Of a DNA stretch of 64,000 bases, positions 33,789-41,348 are shown in pieces. Positions within the stretch are counted from its first letter, which is position 1. Each line of letters begins with the position of its first letter. The position numbers and the translations under genes were made by a program. The notes beneath the pieces were generated by a model. That model did not search any database and was not told where the DNA came from. It saw only the letters and a program-made list of their open reading frames with translations. The DNA is from Lachnospiraceae bacterium 10-1 (GTDB taxonomy: Bacteria; Bacillota; Clostridia; Lachnospirales; Lachnospiraceae): assembly GCA_000403495.2 (NCBI GenBank), contig KE159821.1, forward strand, positions 145,588-209,587, written 5' to 3'.

Positions 33789-33981
33789 GTACGTTTCCTC
33801 CTTCCATGACTTCACTGATTGCCAGTTCCCGGACAGAATCGCCCGGCACGATGATGGCCACCCTCCGCTTCTCCCCAAGGAGGAAGCGTAAGAAACGCTC
33901 CCTCACGGAGATATGGCGGCAGCTCACGATCCCGCCGGATGCCGGCTCCTTTGAAACACTGATCCTCAATGTGTGTTCCAT
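33763..33981 (-). CDS. Small hypothetical phage protein
   Basis: 72 residues from the ATG at 33979-33981, the one of three in-frame ATGs best spaced from GGAGGAG. It contains a hydrophobic beta-rich stretch, FLRFLLGEKRRVAIIVPGDSVREL. It overlaps the next gene by 26 bases. Family not recognised. Confidence 0.5.
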   Translation of the reverse strand: MEHTLRISVSKEPASGGIVSCRHISVRERFLRFLLGEKRRVAIIVPGDSVRELAISEVMEGGNVHGKSEVTA

Positions 33982-34065
33982 TTCCATCTCCTCCATTTCC
34001 GAAGGGCGGCTGATTTCATGCCCTTCACTATACGGAGATTTTGAGGGGTGTTCGGCGGGGTGTTT

Positions 34066-34452
34066 TTAGAAAAACTTTTTAAATTTTTTCCGGGCCGCAG
34101 ATATCGTTTCTGAGACCACGCTGTGATGCACGCCTTCCTTACGCGCAATCTCGTTGACGGACATACCGCCCGCCAGCATCAGAATCCGCCTGCGCTGCAC
34201 TTCCGACAGCCCGTCCAATGCCTGGGCGATACGCTCCGTGTCCATTTCACGCTCCATCTTCGTTTCCGGCGTTTCCCCGTCAGAATACTCTGCACCTTCG
34301 AACTGAGCTGCATCCAGCGAATAACAGTGGTAATGTTCCTTGCGGGAAAGGTTGTCTTCCAGCCGCCTGTCCTCAATGATGACGGCACCGATGGATTCCT
34401 CCACCTCAACCTCTGATACAGTCCCATCCGCAAATTCATATTTAATTTTCAT
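34066..34452 (-). CDS. Sigma-70 region 4-like transcription factor
   Basis: 128 residues with GAGGAAAT ribosome site. The C-terminal 70 residues (RIAQALDGLSEVQRRRILMLAGGMSVNEIARKEGVHHSVVSETISAARKKF) form a sigma region 4 helix-turn-helix; region 2 is missing, so it cannot act as a complete sigma factor. It is the first gene of the early operon after a terminator and an inverted repeat, and probably drives early or middle phage transcription. Confidence 0.78.
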   Translation of the reverse strand: MKIKYEFADGTVSEVEVEESIGAVIIEDRRLEDNLSRKEHYHCYSLDAAQFEGAEYSDGETPETKMEREMDTERIAQALDGLSEVQRRRILMLAGGMSVNEIARKEGVHHSVVSETISAARKKFKKFF

Positions 34453-34466
34453 TCAGATTTCCTCCA

Positions 34467-34498
34467 GTCTTGAAATTTGGTTAAACAATTTTCAAGAC
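34467..34498 (-). promoter_or_regulatory. Inverted repeat at the ribosome site of the sigma-like gene
   Basis: GTCTTGAAA (34467-34475) and TTTCAAGAC (34490-34498) are a perfect 9-bp inverted repeat with a 14-base spacer directly before the GGAGG of the 34066-34452 gene. It may be an operator or an mRNA hairpin controlling access to the start. Confidence 0.45.
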
Positions 34499-34852
34499 CG
34501 GAGGGGGCGCACGGCCCCTGAACGGCGGCTGATGCCTGCAGCCAAAAGCGCAAAAAAAGCGCACCCGAAGAATTCCAGGTGCGCCTGTCATAAAAACATT
34601 GTATCCTTTTGTAATCTGTTGGGAAAAGAGATAGAAATGTGTCGAATAAAAAAATTCCGCAGTCCTCCTTGAGGCTGCTGTATATACAGAAAAAATATGA
34701 TATCCGGCCATGGGTGCAGGGAGCCAGCTCCCTGCTCGTGCCATGCCCGCTTCCTCCGAGGCACTATCCTTCCACGCCTCATAGGACTCTTCTGTAACAC
34801 TCATTGTGAATTTTTCGTTTCCTGACCTGATGCTGATGATTTTTTCAGACAT
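34481..34852 (-). CDS. Doubtful or degraded small gene
   Basis: The first about 45 codons look coding (MSEKIISIRSGNEKFTMSV, then EESYEAWKDSASEEAGMAR, faintly like a ribbon-helix-helix regulator), with AAAGGA upstream. The remaining frame runs through a strong intrinsic terminator at 34552-34584 and is biased like non-coding DNA. The gene has therefore probably lost its normal end, or the frame is accidental beyond codon 45. Confidence 0.3.
   Translation of the reverse strand: MSEKIISIRSGNEKFTMSVTEESYEAWKDSASEEAGMARAGSWLPAPMAGYHIFSVYTAASRRTAEFFYSTHFYLFSQQITKGYNVFMTGAPGILRVRFFCAFGCRHQPPFRGRAPPPVLKIV
34552..34584 (-). terminator. Strong Rho-independent terminator
   Basis: On the minus strand GCGCACC and GGTGCGC make a perfect 7-bp stem with a 12-base loop followed by seven T. 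It ends transcription coming from the right, isolating the early operon that begins with the sigma-like gene. Confidence 0.85.
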
Positions 34853-34854
34853 AA

Positions 34855-34896
34855 AAGCGTTCCTTTCTTTACGCCTTCGTAAAGCCAGAAACGCTT
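34855..34896 (-). promoter_or_regulatory. Nested hairpin holding a ribosome binding site
   Basis: AAGCGTT/AACGCTT (outer, 7 bp) and CTTTACG/CGTAAAG (inner, 7 bp, loop AAGG on the minus strand) form a nested hairpin just before the ATG at 34850-34852. The AAAGGA ribosome site sits on its 3' side between the two stems, so folding could block translation. Confidence 0.5.
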
Positions 34897-34933
34897 CTAT
34901 TTTTGATATGAAATTGATTTAAAATGGAAAAAT

Positions 34934-34978
34934 GGCCGGAGTAAGCTAAGGCTCATTGTCTCTAGCTTCACTCCGGCC
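34934..34978. repeat. Long inverted repeat, terminator-like
   Basis: GGCCGGAGT pairs with ACTCCGGCC (9 bp) and continues, past one bulged base, with AAGCTA/TAGCTT (6 bp) around a 14-base loop. On the minus strand it is followed by ATTTTTCC, so it may terminate transcription from the zinc-ribbon gene at 35025. Confidence 0.6.
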
Positions 34979-35024
34979 TTTCGTGACTCGATGTCCCATG
35001 GTCCCACTCGCTCGGTAGTAAGTT

Positions 35025-35177
35025 CTATTTACCTGTCTCCGTGACCTGTAGTAGCCATTCCAATTTGACTATCCTCCCGCATTCTGGGCACCTCACCTTT
35101 AAGACTACGCGCCCTCCCGCGGTGGCAATAATATCGCAGATCCGTCCTTTGCAAGCGGGACATCTGACCATACACAT
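35025..35177 (-). CDS. Com-like zinc-ribbon protein
   Basis: 50 residues from the ATG at 35175-35177, preceded by GGAGGTATACGGT; the longer frame upstream is rejected because it lacks a ribosome site. Two CxxC pairs, CPACKGRICDI and CPECGRIVKLEW, match the Com translational-regulator type of phage zinc ribbon. A second gene of the same kind lies at 35337-35519. Confidence 0.65.
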   Translation of the reverse strand: MCMVRCPACKGRICDIIATAGGRVVLKVRCPECGRIVKLEWLLQVTETGK

Positions 35178-35336
35178 ACCGTATACCTCCACAGCCTGTT
35201 TTGGATGACAAAGCCATGTTATGCATCCTGCATAAAATGTCCCATCGGTGGAAACTTCCAAAAATTTCCATTGCCTGTTATCAGTATTGGCCGGAAAACA
35301 CTGTCTTAATCACTTCTGCATAAAAAAACAGCAGAA

Positions 35337-35519
35337 TCACCTCCGCCGTTTTTTCCTCTCATATATGCCAGCCTCTATCCCTTCCGGGCCGAAGTGCAGC
35401 CTTACCAGTTTTCCGCAGTGCTGGCATTTGATCTCAAGGACCGTCCACTCCGTCTCTGTTCCCTCATCATCCAAAATGCGCCTCCTGCATTTGGGGTTGG
35501 GGCATCTGATCACTTCCAT
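35337..35519 (-). CDS. Com-like zinc-ribbon protein, second copy
   Basis: 60 residues with CPNPKCRRRIL and CQHCGKLVRLHFGPEGIE, followed by a basic tail (YERKKRRR). The CQHCGKLVR pattern is like phage Mu Com and its relatives, which regulate translation by binding mRNA. It shows the same domain plan as the 35025-35177 protein, suggesting a duplicated pair of early regulators. Confidence 0.65.
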   Translation of the reverse strand: MEVIRCPNPKCRRRILDDEGTETEWTVLEIKCQHCGKLVRLHFGPEGIEAGIYERKKRRR

Positions 35520-35593
35520 CTGCCGCCTCCTCCTTTACTCCACTCCGGCCAGTGACCGGCCTTATTTTCCGCCTCCCCGTACTAATATGTAAC

Positions 35594-35637
35594 AAGGGAA
35601 CCAGACAAATGACAACTACGCTCTGCTCGGTTCCCTT
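35594..35637 (+). terminator. Inverted repeat with T-rich end
   Basis: AAGGGAACC (35594-35602) and GGTTCCCTT (35629-35637) flank a 26-base loop and are followed by TTATC on the plus strand. It could end transcription on either strand in the gap between prophage 1 and the next gene. The rest of 35520-35774 contains no gene that I can support. Confidence 0.4.
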
Positions 35638-35774
35638 TTATCGTTTGTATATTGTTAATTTTCTTCGTGTGGTGCTTCCCTCTACCCACTGTACCGTATT
35701 GCCAATTTGCATCTCAGGATTTATTTTGAAGTTAATGCTATAGAAACAGGGTAAGTATAGCTGACTTGATGGAT

Positions 35775-36023
35775 TCAAATCTCTTTCCCACAATGAGCGC
35801 AGTATTTGCCATTTGACAATCGTATTTTTCCACAATGCGGACACCTATTGCTAAATGCCCTATAGATATTGCATCCGCAACTAATCAAAAGAAAAATAAA
35901 TGCTATGCAGCCTTCTGCCACAATGTCATAATTGCCATCAAATATTTTTATTCCCATGACACATATAGCAATGCAAAGAGCAATATATGATAAAACTAAT
36001 CCCCAAGTCACAACCTTTTTCAT
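35775..36023 (-). CDS. Two-TM protein with C-terminal zinc ribbon
   Basis: 82 residues: hydrophobic segments at about 8-26 and 35-53, then NRCPHCGKIRLSNGKYCAHCGKEI, a CxxC...CxxC zinc ribbon on the cytoplasmic side. Base composition is AT-rich, unlike the phage genes to the left. Small membrane zinc-ribbon proteins of this kind are frequent in Clostridia; function unknown. Confidence 0.6.
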   Translation of the reverse strand: MKKVVTWGLVLSYIALCIAICVMGIKIFDGNYDIVAEGCIAFIFLLISCGCNIYRAFSNRCPHCGKIRLSNGKYCAHCGKEI

Positions 36024-36097
36024 TTATAGCACCTCTCCATATTTTCTTCCTATTCTCCAATCTAACAAAAACTGGAGAAAACGACACACTGCTCCTA

Positions 36098-36588
36098 CTA
36101 CGCCCCCGCATCAAAGCCGCCCTGCATTTCCACAGCCCCGGCATTTATCTCCTGCCTTGCTGCATAGTACGCATCATAGTAGGCAGCCTTCAAAGCACCG
36201 TGTACCTGCGTCTCCGCCTTCGCAGCCCACGCCTGCGGTATAGGTCAGTATCTCGTCACCATTCCCGTCATACACATGGACGGCCCCGGACTGGAACTCT
36301 GCTTCATACGGCTCCCCGAATAGGAGGCACAGCAACCGCCTGTCAGCCTCCCGTATCGTTTTCATGTCCGCCATTTCCTGACTGACCTTCTCCATCAGCG
36401 CCGCCCTGTCCGGCGCGACTTTGGCGACCTCGCTTTTGCGTAGGGCGAGGAACTTATTCCCCATATAGACGTTCTGCGCCGCATCCTGTTATCTTCTCCC
36501 GGAGGGAATCGGACAGCTTCCAGTCCTTCTTGGATGATGGCTTTGGGATGCCCGCATGATGGCTTTTTGCTATTCCTGTTATATTCAT
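36098..36588 (-). pseudogene. Double-frameshifted relative of the small-protein cluster at 37.8-39.9 kb
   Basis: Three successive frames read as one protein: MNITGIAKSHHAGIPKPSS...LREKIT from ATG 36586-36588; then DAAQNVYMGNKFLALRKSEVAKVAPDRAAL...ILTYTAG; then WAAKAETQVHGALKAAYYDAYYAARQEINAG...DAGA with stop at 36098-36100. One-base shifts near 36481-36490 and near 36235-36245 separate them. The N-terminal MNITGI recalls the starts of the small proteins encoded to the right, so I read it as a decayed member of the same set. Confidence 0.6.
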
Positions 36589-36600
36589 TTCAATCGCCTC

Positions 36601-36948
36601 TCACTTCTGCGTTTTCTTTCTGATAAGTATGGAAATCAGCATGGCTGCTATCCCCAAGGCAAGATAAACTGCCGCATACAGGATAAATGCTGTTTCCCCC
36701 ATATCAAAGAATATCCATGTACCTATGAGGAACAGCACTGCCGAAATAACCGGAAGGCTCCATAAATGCCGGATGTCCTTTCCCGCAAATGCTCCGATTA
36801 GCACGGAATATAATGGATTGACTGCAAAAAACAGAAGAAAGCATACCGCCATTCCTGCATCGCCTTTTACGAAAGTAACCGCAAGCCACGGAAACGCCAG
36901 CATAACTACCGCCGAAGCCGCCATCCATAAAATAATGTTCTTTTTCAT
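36601..36948 (-). CDS. Small integral membrane protein
   Basis: 115 residues with four predicted membrane segments (about 4-24, 32-52, 62-80, 84-108) and a basic C-terminus (IRKKTQK). No enzymatic motif is seen. It is a possible minor transporter or immunity-type membrane protein; family not recognised. Confidence 0.6.
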   Translation of the reverse strand: MKKNIILWMAASAVVMLAFPWLAVTFVKGDAGMAVCFLLFFAVNPLYSVLIGAFAGKDIRHLWSLPVISAVLFLIGTWIFFDMGETAFILYAAVYLALGIAAMLISILIRKKTQK

Positions 36949-37063
36949 ATGATACCTCTTCCAAAATCTGTTTTTAATTCCCCAATCTGTCGGAACATAG
37001 GGGATACCTGCCTTGTCGGGCTGTGACCTTATTGGAAAATATATTCCAAATCTTGTTACTCTC

Positions 37064-37600
37064 TCAATCTTCTGGCACTATTCCATTAGGGCACTCAATT
37101 CCTAAAATATCATAATACTCATTTGTAAATGAAATTTGCTCACAAGGGAATTTGCTTTGCAAATCTTTGATATACTCAAACGGGGTATCTATCAATGCTA
37201 CATCCATCCCTTTGCGAATTGTATCCAAAACGCTTTTTACTTCGGGCCGAGCTTTATATTCCTGTTCTTCTGGACAATTAACAAAATCATCAAACATTTT
37301 CTTGTCCCACCAAATAATCTGTTGCAGAGTATTTGTACCACCAGTGGCGAGTATCAGCCCTAAGAAATCGCAAAAATTACGGGCAATGGGATAGACAAAG
37401 TAATCGCAACAAGTTTCTGGATTAACGCAGAAAACCATATCTCCAAAACCTTCAATAAAGCAGTAGTGTATGCCATTATCCCAACCAATAATTTCAGCTC
37501 CAATAGGTGTGCAAAAACACGGCATTCCTCCTCCAAGTTCTAAACCAATCCAACTACCGTCTATCTTCAAATTTTTATATTTTTCATAAAGCATATTCAT
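37064..37600 (-). CDS. Cytosolic protein, possibly an orphan immunity protein
   Basis: 178 residues, acidic and rich in aromatic residues and Cys, beginning MNMLYEKYKNLKIDGSWIGLELGGGMPCF and containing GWDNGIHYCFIEGFGDMVFCVNPE. The compact alpha/beta character and isolated position recall SMI1/KNR4-like immunity proteins of polymorphic toxin systems, but no specific motif proves this and no toxin gene is nearby. AT-rich codon use differs from both prophages. Confidence 0.45.
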   Translation of the reverse strand: MNMLYEKYKNLKIDGSWIGLELGGGMPCFCTPIGAEIIGWDNGIHYCFIEGFGDMVFCVNPETCCDYFVYPIARNFCDFLGLILATGGTNTLQQIIWWDKKMFDDFVNCPEEQEYKARPEVKSVLDTIRKGMDVALIDTPFEYIKDLQSKFPCEQISFTNEYYDILGIECPNGIVPED

Positions 37601-37773
37601 TTAGGTTCCTCCAAAACAACACTTAATCTGCAAGAACGCTGGGGATAAATATACTGCCTAACTTCCCCTGCCACCCCTCCCTTCGCTGCTTTCCCATTCA
37701 GAGCCGCGCCCTCGCCTCCGGGCAGACCGTAGAGGCAAAGCATTATGCGCCTCTGCGGAATAAGGTGTATAGA

Positions 37774-38343
37774 TTATACCTGTATATCCAACCCTTCCAC
37801 CGTGCCAGATTTCCCAGATACCATTGACGTAATGCTCTCATCTGCAAAAATCTCATCCAGCACATCAGACGGAATCGGCTTGCCATGCGTCCAGCCGGGT
37901 ACCTTTTCTTTCACGGCATTGGCTACTTTTCTTCCAATACTTATTTCCAACTGCCCTAAAGTCCATGCCGCAGCTACCCGGTCTTCCTTCTTTAATGTCT
38001 TATAATAATTGTTTTTTGCCTGAGCCATTTCTTCCCACTCTGCCTCATTGTCACCGGACATTCCATTGTATTTATAATACGCATCCTTCACGCTGTTAAA
38101 AACACGCTGCTTCATCTCATCAGATACCTTGATGATCTTCCTCGCATTGGGATTGTTGGTAACGCACATCCCTTCCACGCCATAAGAATTTTTCCTATGT
38201 CCGGTAAGCTGGTCTTCCAGCGTATTCCTGCCGCCCGCACTGGAACGCCTTGCCCCGGCGAAAGGCATATTCGTGTTTCCTTTGCCGCCGTTCATCCTTG
38301 ATAAAAGCTGCCAGATTCCCTGACTGTTATTTCCTATACGCAT
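37774..38343 (-). CDS. Uncharacterised small-protein cluster member 1
   Basis: 189 residues preceded by AAGGAGG. Starts MRIGNNSQGIWQLLSRMNGG; the body contains VSDEMKQRVFNSVKDAYYKYNG and an AAAWTLGQLEISIGRKVANAVKEK helix. There is no signal peptide or membrane segment. It is the last gene of a same-strand series that begins with the LytTR regulator at 42053. Family not recognised with confidence. Confidence 0.55.
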   Translation of the reverse strand: MRIGNNSQGIWQLLSRMNGGKGNTNMPFAGARRSSAGGRNTLEDQLTGHRKNSYGVEGMCVTNNPNARKIIKVSDEMKQRVFNSVKDAYYKYNGMSGDNEAEWEEMAQAKNNYYKTLKKEDRVAAAWTLGQLEISIGRKVANAVKEKVPGWTHGKPIPSDVLDEIFADESITSMVSGKSGTVEGLDIQV

Positions 38344-38359
38344 GATAAAATTCCTCCTT

Positions 38360-38983
38360 CTATATGGTCAAATCCAACTGTGCGCCTTTGCCTTCTTCCT
38401 GCAGTTTCACAGGCTGGCTTGTTCCCGCCTTTATCTGTTCCATCAGTTTTTCCACGGATTCAGCCTTTGCCAGCTTCTTCTCCTTTAAGGCTTCTTCCTC
38501 TTTCTTCTTCGCACGTTTTTCCGCTATCTGTTTCTGTACCTTTTCCTTATAGACCGTACCGGGGTTCTCCATTGTGTCCTTGCTCCTGCCGACCATCCAG
38601 TAAGACACTTTCCCATTCTTGTCAATAAGGGCTCCTGCACTGAGTATCTCATCATTGTTCTCCCTTGCGAACTTCTCAATCCGCTCCGAATTGCCAGACA
38701 TTTCTGCAAAAACTTTCTCATACTTCGCCGCCGCTGCCGGGTCTTTCGCCATCTTCTCCACAATACTGGAGGAAACCGCTATGTTGTTATAACCCCTGCT
38801 CCCAAGCATATAGGCATCTTCCTGTTTTCCGTTCTTGAAATCCGCAACCGTTATGTTCACATCCGGGTATTTCTCTTTCAGACTATTCAGATAAGCCTGC
38901 GAATCCCCATTGAGGGAGCTGTTCCCATTTGTCCTGTCTGCTGCATATGTGTTCGTGTAATCCGTTACTCCTGAAATTGCCAT
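38360..38983 (-). CDS. Uncharacterised small-protein cluster member 2 (DUF6033-like)
   Basis: 207 residues from the ATG at 38981-38983, nine bases from GGAGG. After a short N-terminus (MAISGVTDYTNTYAADRTNG) it has YLNSLKEKYPDVNITV and LGSRGYNNIAVSSSIVEKMAKDP, the pattern of DUF6033, a family I associate with Lachnospiraceae. The C-terminal third is a charged coiled coil. No signal peptide is seen, but its Ser/Asn-rich disordered start resembles proteins exported by flagellar-type machinery; that is speculation. Confidence 0.6.
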   Translation of the reverse strand: MAISGVTDYTNTYAADRTNGNSSLNGDSQAYLNSLKEKYPDVNITVADFKNGKQEDAYMLGSRGYNNIAVSSSIVEKMAKDPAAAAKYEKVFAEMSGNSERIEKFARENNDEILSAGALIDKNGKVSYWMVGRSKDTMENPGTVYKEKVQKQIAEKRAKKKEEEALKEKKLAKAESVEKLMEQIKAGTSQPVKLQEEGKGAQLDLTI

Positions 38984-39014
38984 AATAATCATCCTCCTTC
39001 AAAAAATCTTACCT

Positions 39015-39095
39015 GCGGCCCCTCTGTCATTCAGGGCCGCCTATGCCCCCTTGCGGTAAGTCCGGGCATGATCTTCCTTACTTCAAAATGCCCGG
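39015..39095 (-). other. Two stem-loops between cluster members 2 and 3
   Basis: CCGGGCAT/ATGCCCGG (39062-39069 with 39088-39095, 8 bp) and GCGGCCC/GGGCCGC (39015-39021 with 39034-39040, 7 bp) are consecutive hairpins in the 117-base gap; the second is followed 8 bases later on the minus strand by TTTTTT. They may partially terminate transcription and lower expression of the distal genes. Confidence 0.5.
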
Positions 39096-39100
39096 AATGC

Positions 39101-39928
39101 TTATATTTTCTGATTTCCAACCACGCTTTTGCTGAATGTGCTTATGTTTTCCTCATAGGCAGTTGCCGCAAGTGCGCTTACTCCTGCGGTCTGGAATGCC
39201 GCCGCATCGTCACCGCTTTGCATTCCCCCTGCAAGAAATGCCTGTAACCTCTGCCTGCTTGCCATCTGACTTTTCAGGTAGTTCTCCTGTGCCGCCGCCT
39301 TCCTTGCCTGTGCTTTTTTGACCGCCTCCTTCTCCTGTTCCTCCATCAGTTCTTCCATCCTCTCATGGCGTTTTTCCCACCATGATTTTTCATTTCCGGC
39401 AAAATTAGAGCCGCTGCCTCCCACCGGTCCCGCATAACCGTAGCATTCTTCCGGGGATGCCCCGATAACATCATAACCAACATAGTTTGAACATCCGGTT
39501 ATACCTTGAACCGAACATGCTGAACGTACCCGATTCAAAACATATTCCTCATACTCTGGATCAATTTTCATTCTTTCAAAAGCTTCTTCTTTAATTATAA
39601 TTGCTCCCGATGAGTATGTAGAACGAGCCCACCCGCTAACGGGCATTTGGGATATTTCATTCATAACCCATTGCTTATACTCATCCAACGTCATTTCATC
39701 TTTGGATTTTCCACCAACTGAACTATTTGAAACTTTAGCTAAATTCGGCGGATAATTAATTACCATGTCCCCCGCCCATGCTGATGAGCCGGATTTTTCC
39801 GCCGCATTCTTTCCTTCCGCGGCTTTCTGCACCTCCTCCGCAAAATTCCCGGTTCCTGCCGCCTTTTGGCTTCTGTTTGTGTAGGCATAGGGGTTTACTC
39901 CTGCGCCGCTTACATTACTGATACTCAT
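39101..39928 (-). CDS. Uncharacterised small-protein cluster member 3
   Basis: 275 residues with GGAGACAGG upstream. N-terminus MSISNVSGAGVNPYAYTNRS is Ser/Asn/Gly-rich; the central part carries KDEMTLDEYKQWVMNEISQM and two Cys; a coiled coil (RMEELMEEQEKEAVKKAQARK) precedes an Ala-rich end. Its ATG overlaps the stop of the AgrC-like kinase (ATGA), so it is translated from the kinase mRNA. This tight link suggests that it belongs to the output or control of the two-component system. Confidence 0.6.
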   Translation of the reverse strand: MSISNVSGAGVNPYAYTNRSQKAAGTGNFAEEVQKAAEGKNAAEKSGSSAWAGDMVINYPPNLAKVSNSSVGGKSKDEMTLDEYKQWVMNEISQMPVSGWARSTYSSGAIIIKEEAFERMKIDPEYEEYVLNRVRSACSVQGITGCSNYVGYDVIGASPEECYGYAGPVGGSGSNFAGNEKSWWEKRHERMEELMEEQEKEAVKKAQARKAAAQENYLKSQMASRQRLQAFLAGGMQSGDDAAAFQTAGVSALAATAYEENISTFSKSVVGNQKI

Positions 39929-41337
39929 ACCTGTCTCCTTTCCTGTAACATCACCGTTACACTGAACTCATTTTTCTTTACCCTGATATCCACATCCCCC
40001 ATATATTTCTCCGCTTCCCTCTTTACATTGGAAAGCCCGATCCCATGCATGGAACCCTGCCTTCCGAAAGGCTCCTTTTCCTTTGTGGAGATTGGGAGGT
40101 TCGTATCCGCATCCATGATGATCTCCCCTTCAAACGGGTTTCTGACCTCGATCAGGAAGAACTTTCTCTTCTGCCTGCTGGAAATGAAAATGTACCTGTC
40201 GCCTTGCCGCATCTTCCCGCAGGCTTCCAGGGCGTTCTGCAGCAGGTTGTTTACAATGATGCCGATGTCATAGGCATCATACCTTTCCGATTCCGGGTAG
40301 GTAAATTCTGACCGGAACCGTATGCCCTGCTTTTCCGCTGCTTTCTGCCTGTCGTTCACGATCACGTCAGTAACGGCATTCCCTGTCTTTATGGAAAATT
40401 CAAAGGCATCCATGCTCTCATCCATTCTGGAAATGTACTGCCCCATGCTGCCATAGTCCCCGCTTTCAAGCAGCCCCTTGATATTGGTCAGATGGTTTTT
40501 CATCTCATGCTTCATCCGGCGGATGCCGTCATAGAACTGATCCACCTCCGCCATCCGCTCCTGTATTGCATGGACCTGCTGCTGTTCCACAAAATACCTT
40601 TCCTTTTCCTTCTGGAGTCCCACCATTTTCTGATAAGATATTATGGTCACCAGAATACCGGCATAAAACAGTGCGGCGGCCACAGGCACGATCCCTATCA
40701 GCACCGGGTACTGCTCATAAAGCTGTATGGACAGCTCCCCCGTGGTCACGATCAGAATCCGGAATAAAATATTGACAAACAGGATGCCCGTCACGGGCGT
40801 CAGCAGCAGATAGCACAATTCCCTTATGTGCAGTTCCATCCTGCATTTCCTGATCTGGCGTGCCACCATATACAGCAGTGCGGAAAAAAGCACAAGCTGC
40901 AGCAGTTCCACCAGACAGAAATTCAGGGCTGCATTCCGAAGTACCCGCTCTACTCCTTCCTCCCCTTTCACAAGATGCCTGCCCGTGTAGAAATTCACGC
41001 TTGCCACCGCCAGCGAACTCAGGTTTCTGATGCAGAAGAACACCACCCCCATGAACAGTGCGGTTTTCTTTTCCACCCCTAAATACTTTGCCGCCAGCGT
41101 CAGCAGGACTATTACGGAAGCCATGCAGACCAGCGCCCCCATACTGACTGCCATGTTAAAAAAATAGATGATGGAATAGGATGCAAACACAGCCAACATC
41201 TTTATGATGTCTGCCGGATGCCCCCTTTTCCGCCCCGCCATATACGGATAGAAAAATGCCGTCAGACAGCAGGCATACAGAATGACTTCAATCCCTACCG
41301 CTGTATTTTGGAACAGCGTAAAACTTGCCTCACTCAA
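39925..41337 (-). CDS. AgrC-like sensor histidine kinase (GHKL)
   Basis: 470 residues. Six or seven N-terminal membrane helices (to about residue 235) form a sensor module like AgrC, without a large outer domain. The phosphoacceptor helix is RRMKHEMKNHL with His277; the ATPase has N-box NNLLQNALEA (363-372) and GIGLSNVKREAEKY. It pairs with the LytTR regulator located upstream, with 11 bases between them. Such kinases usually sense small peptides; no obvious peptide gene (agrD-like) was found beside it. Confidence 0.9.
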   Translation of the reverse strand: MSEASFTLFQNTAVGIEVILYACCLTAFFYPYMAGRKRGHPADIIKMLAVFASYSIIYFFNMAVSMGALVCMASVIVLLTLAAKYLGVEKKTALFMGVVFFCIRNLSSLAVASVNFYTGRHLVKGEEGVERVLRNAALNFCLVELLQLVLFSALLYMVARQIRKCRMELHIRELCYLLLTPVTGILFVNILFRILIVTTGELSIQLYEQYPVLIGIVPVAAALFYAGILVTIISYQKMVGLQKEKERYFVEQQQVHAIQERMAEVDQFYDGIRRMKHEMKNHLTNIKGLLESGDYGSMGQYISRMDESMDAFEFSIKTGNAVTDVIVNDRQKAAEKQGIRFRSEFTYPESERYDAYDIGIIVNNLLQNALEACGKMRQGDRYIFISSRQKRKFFLIEVRNPFEGEIIMDADTNLPISTKEKEPFGRQGSMHGIGLSNVKREAEKYMGDVDIRVKKNEFSVTVMLQERRQV

Positions 41338-41348
41338 TGGCAGCCCTC

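Larger units (their letters stand above)
1..35560 (-). mobile_element. Prophage 1 (siphovirus-type, HK97 fold capsid), left end outside window
   Basis: Contiguous minus-strand phage modules: early regulators and replication on the right, terminase, head and tail on the left, in normal siphovirus order. The lysis and integrase genes must lie to the left of position 1. The right boundary is placed loosely after the second zinc-ribbon gene near 35.5 kb, because genes beyond it are not recognisably phage; no attachment repeat was identified. An IS110-family insertion and a frameshifted helicase suggest the prophage may be decaying. Confidence 0.85.

Noticed and set aside
37728..37762. Hairpin-like CCGTAGAGGC/GCCTCTGCGG repeat
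   Set aside because: Imperfect stem and no T-tract on either strand; noted but not called a terminator.
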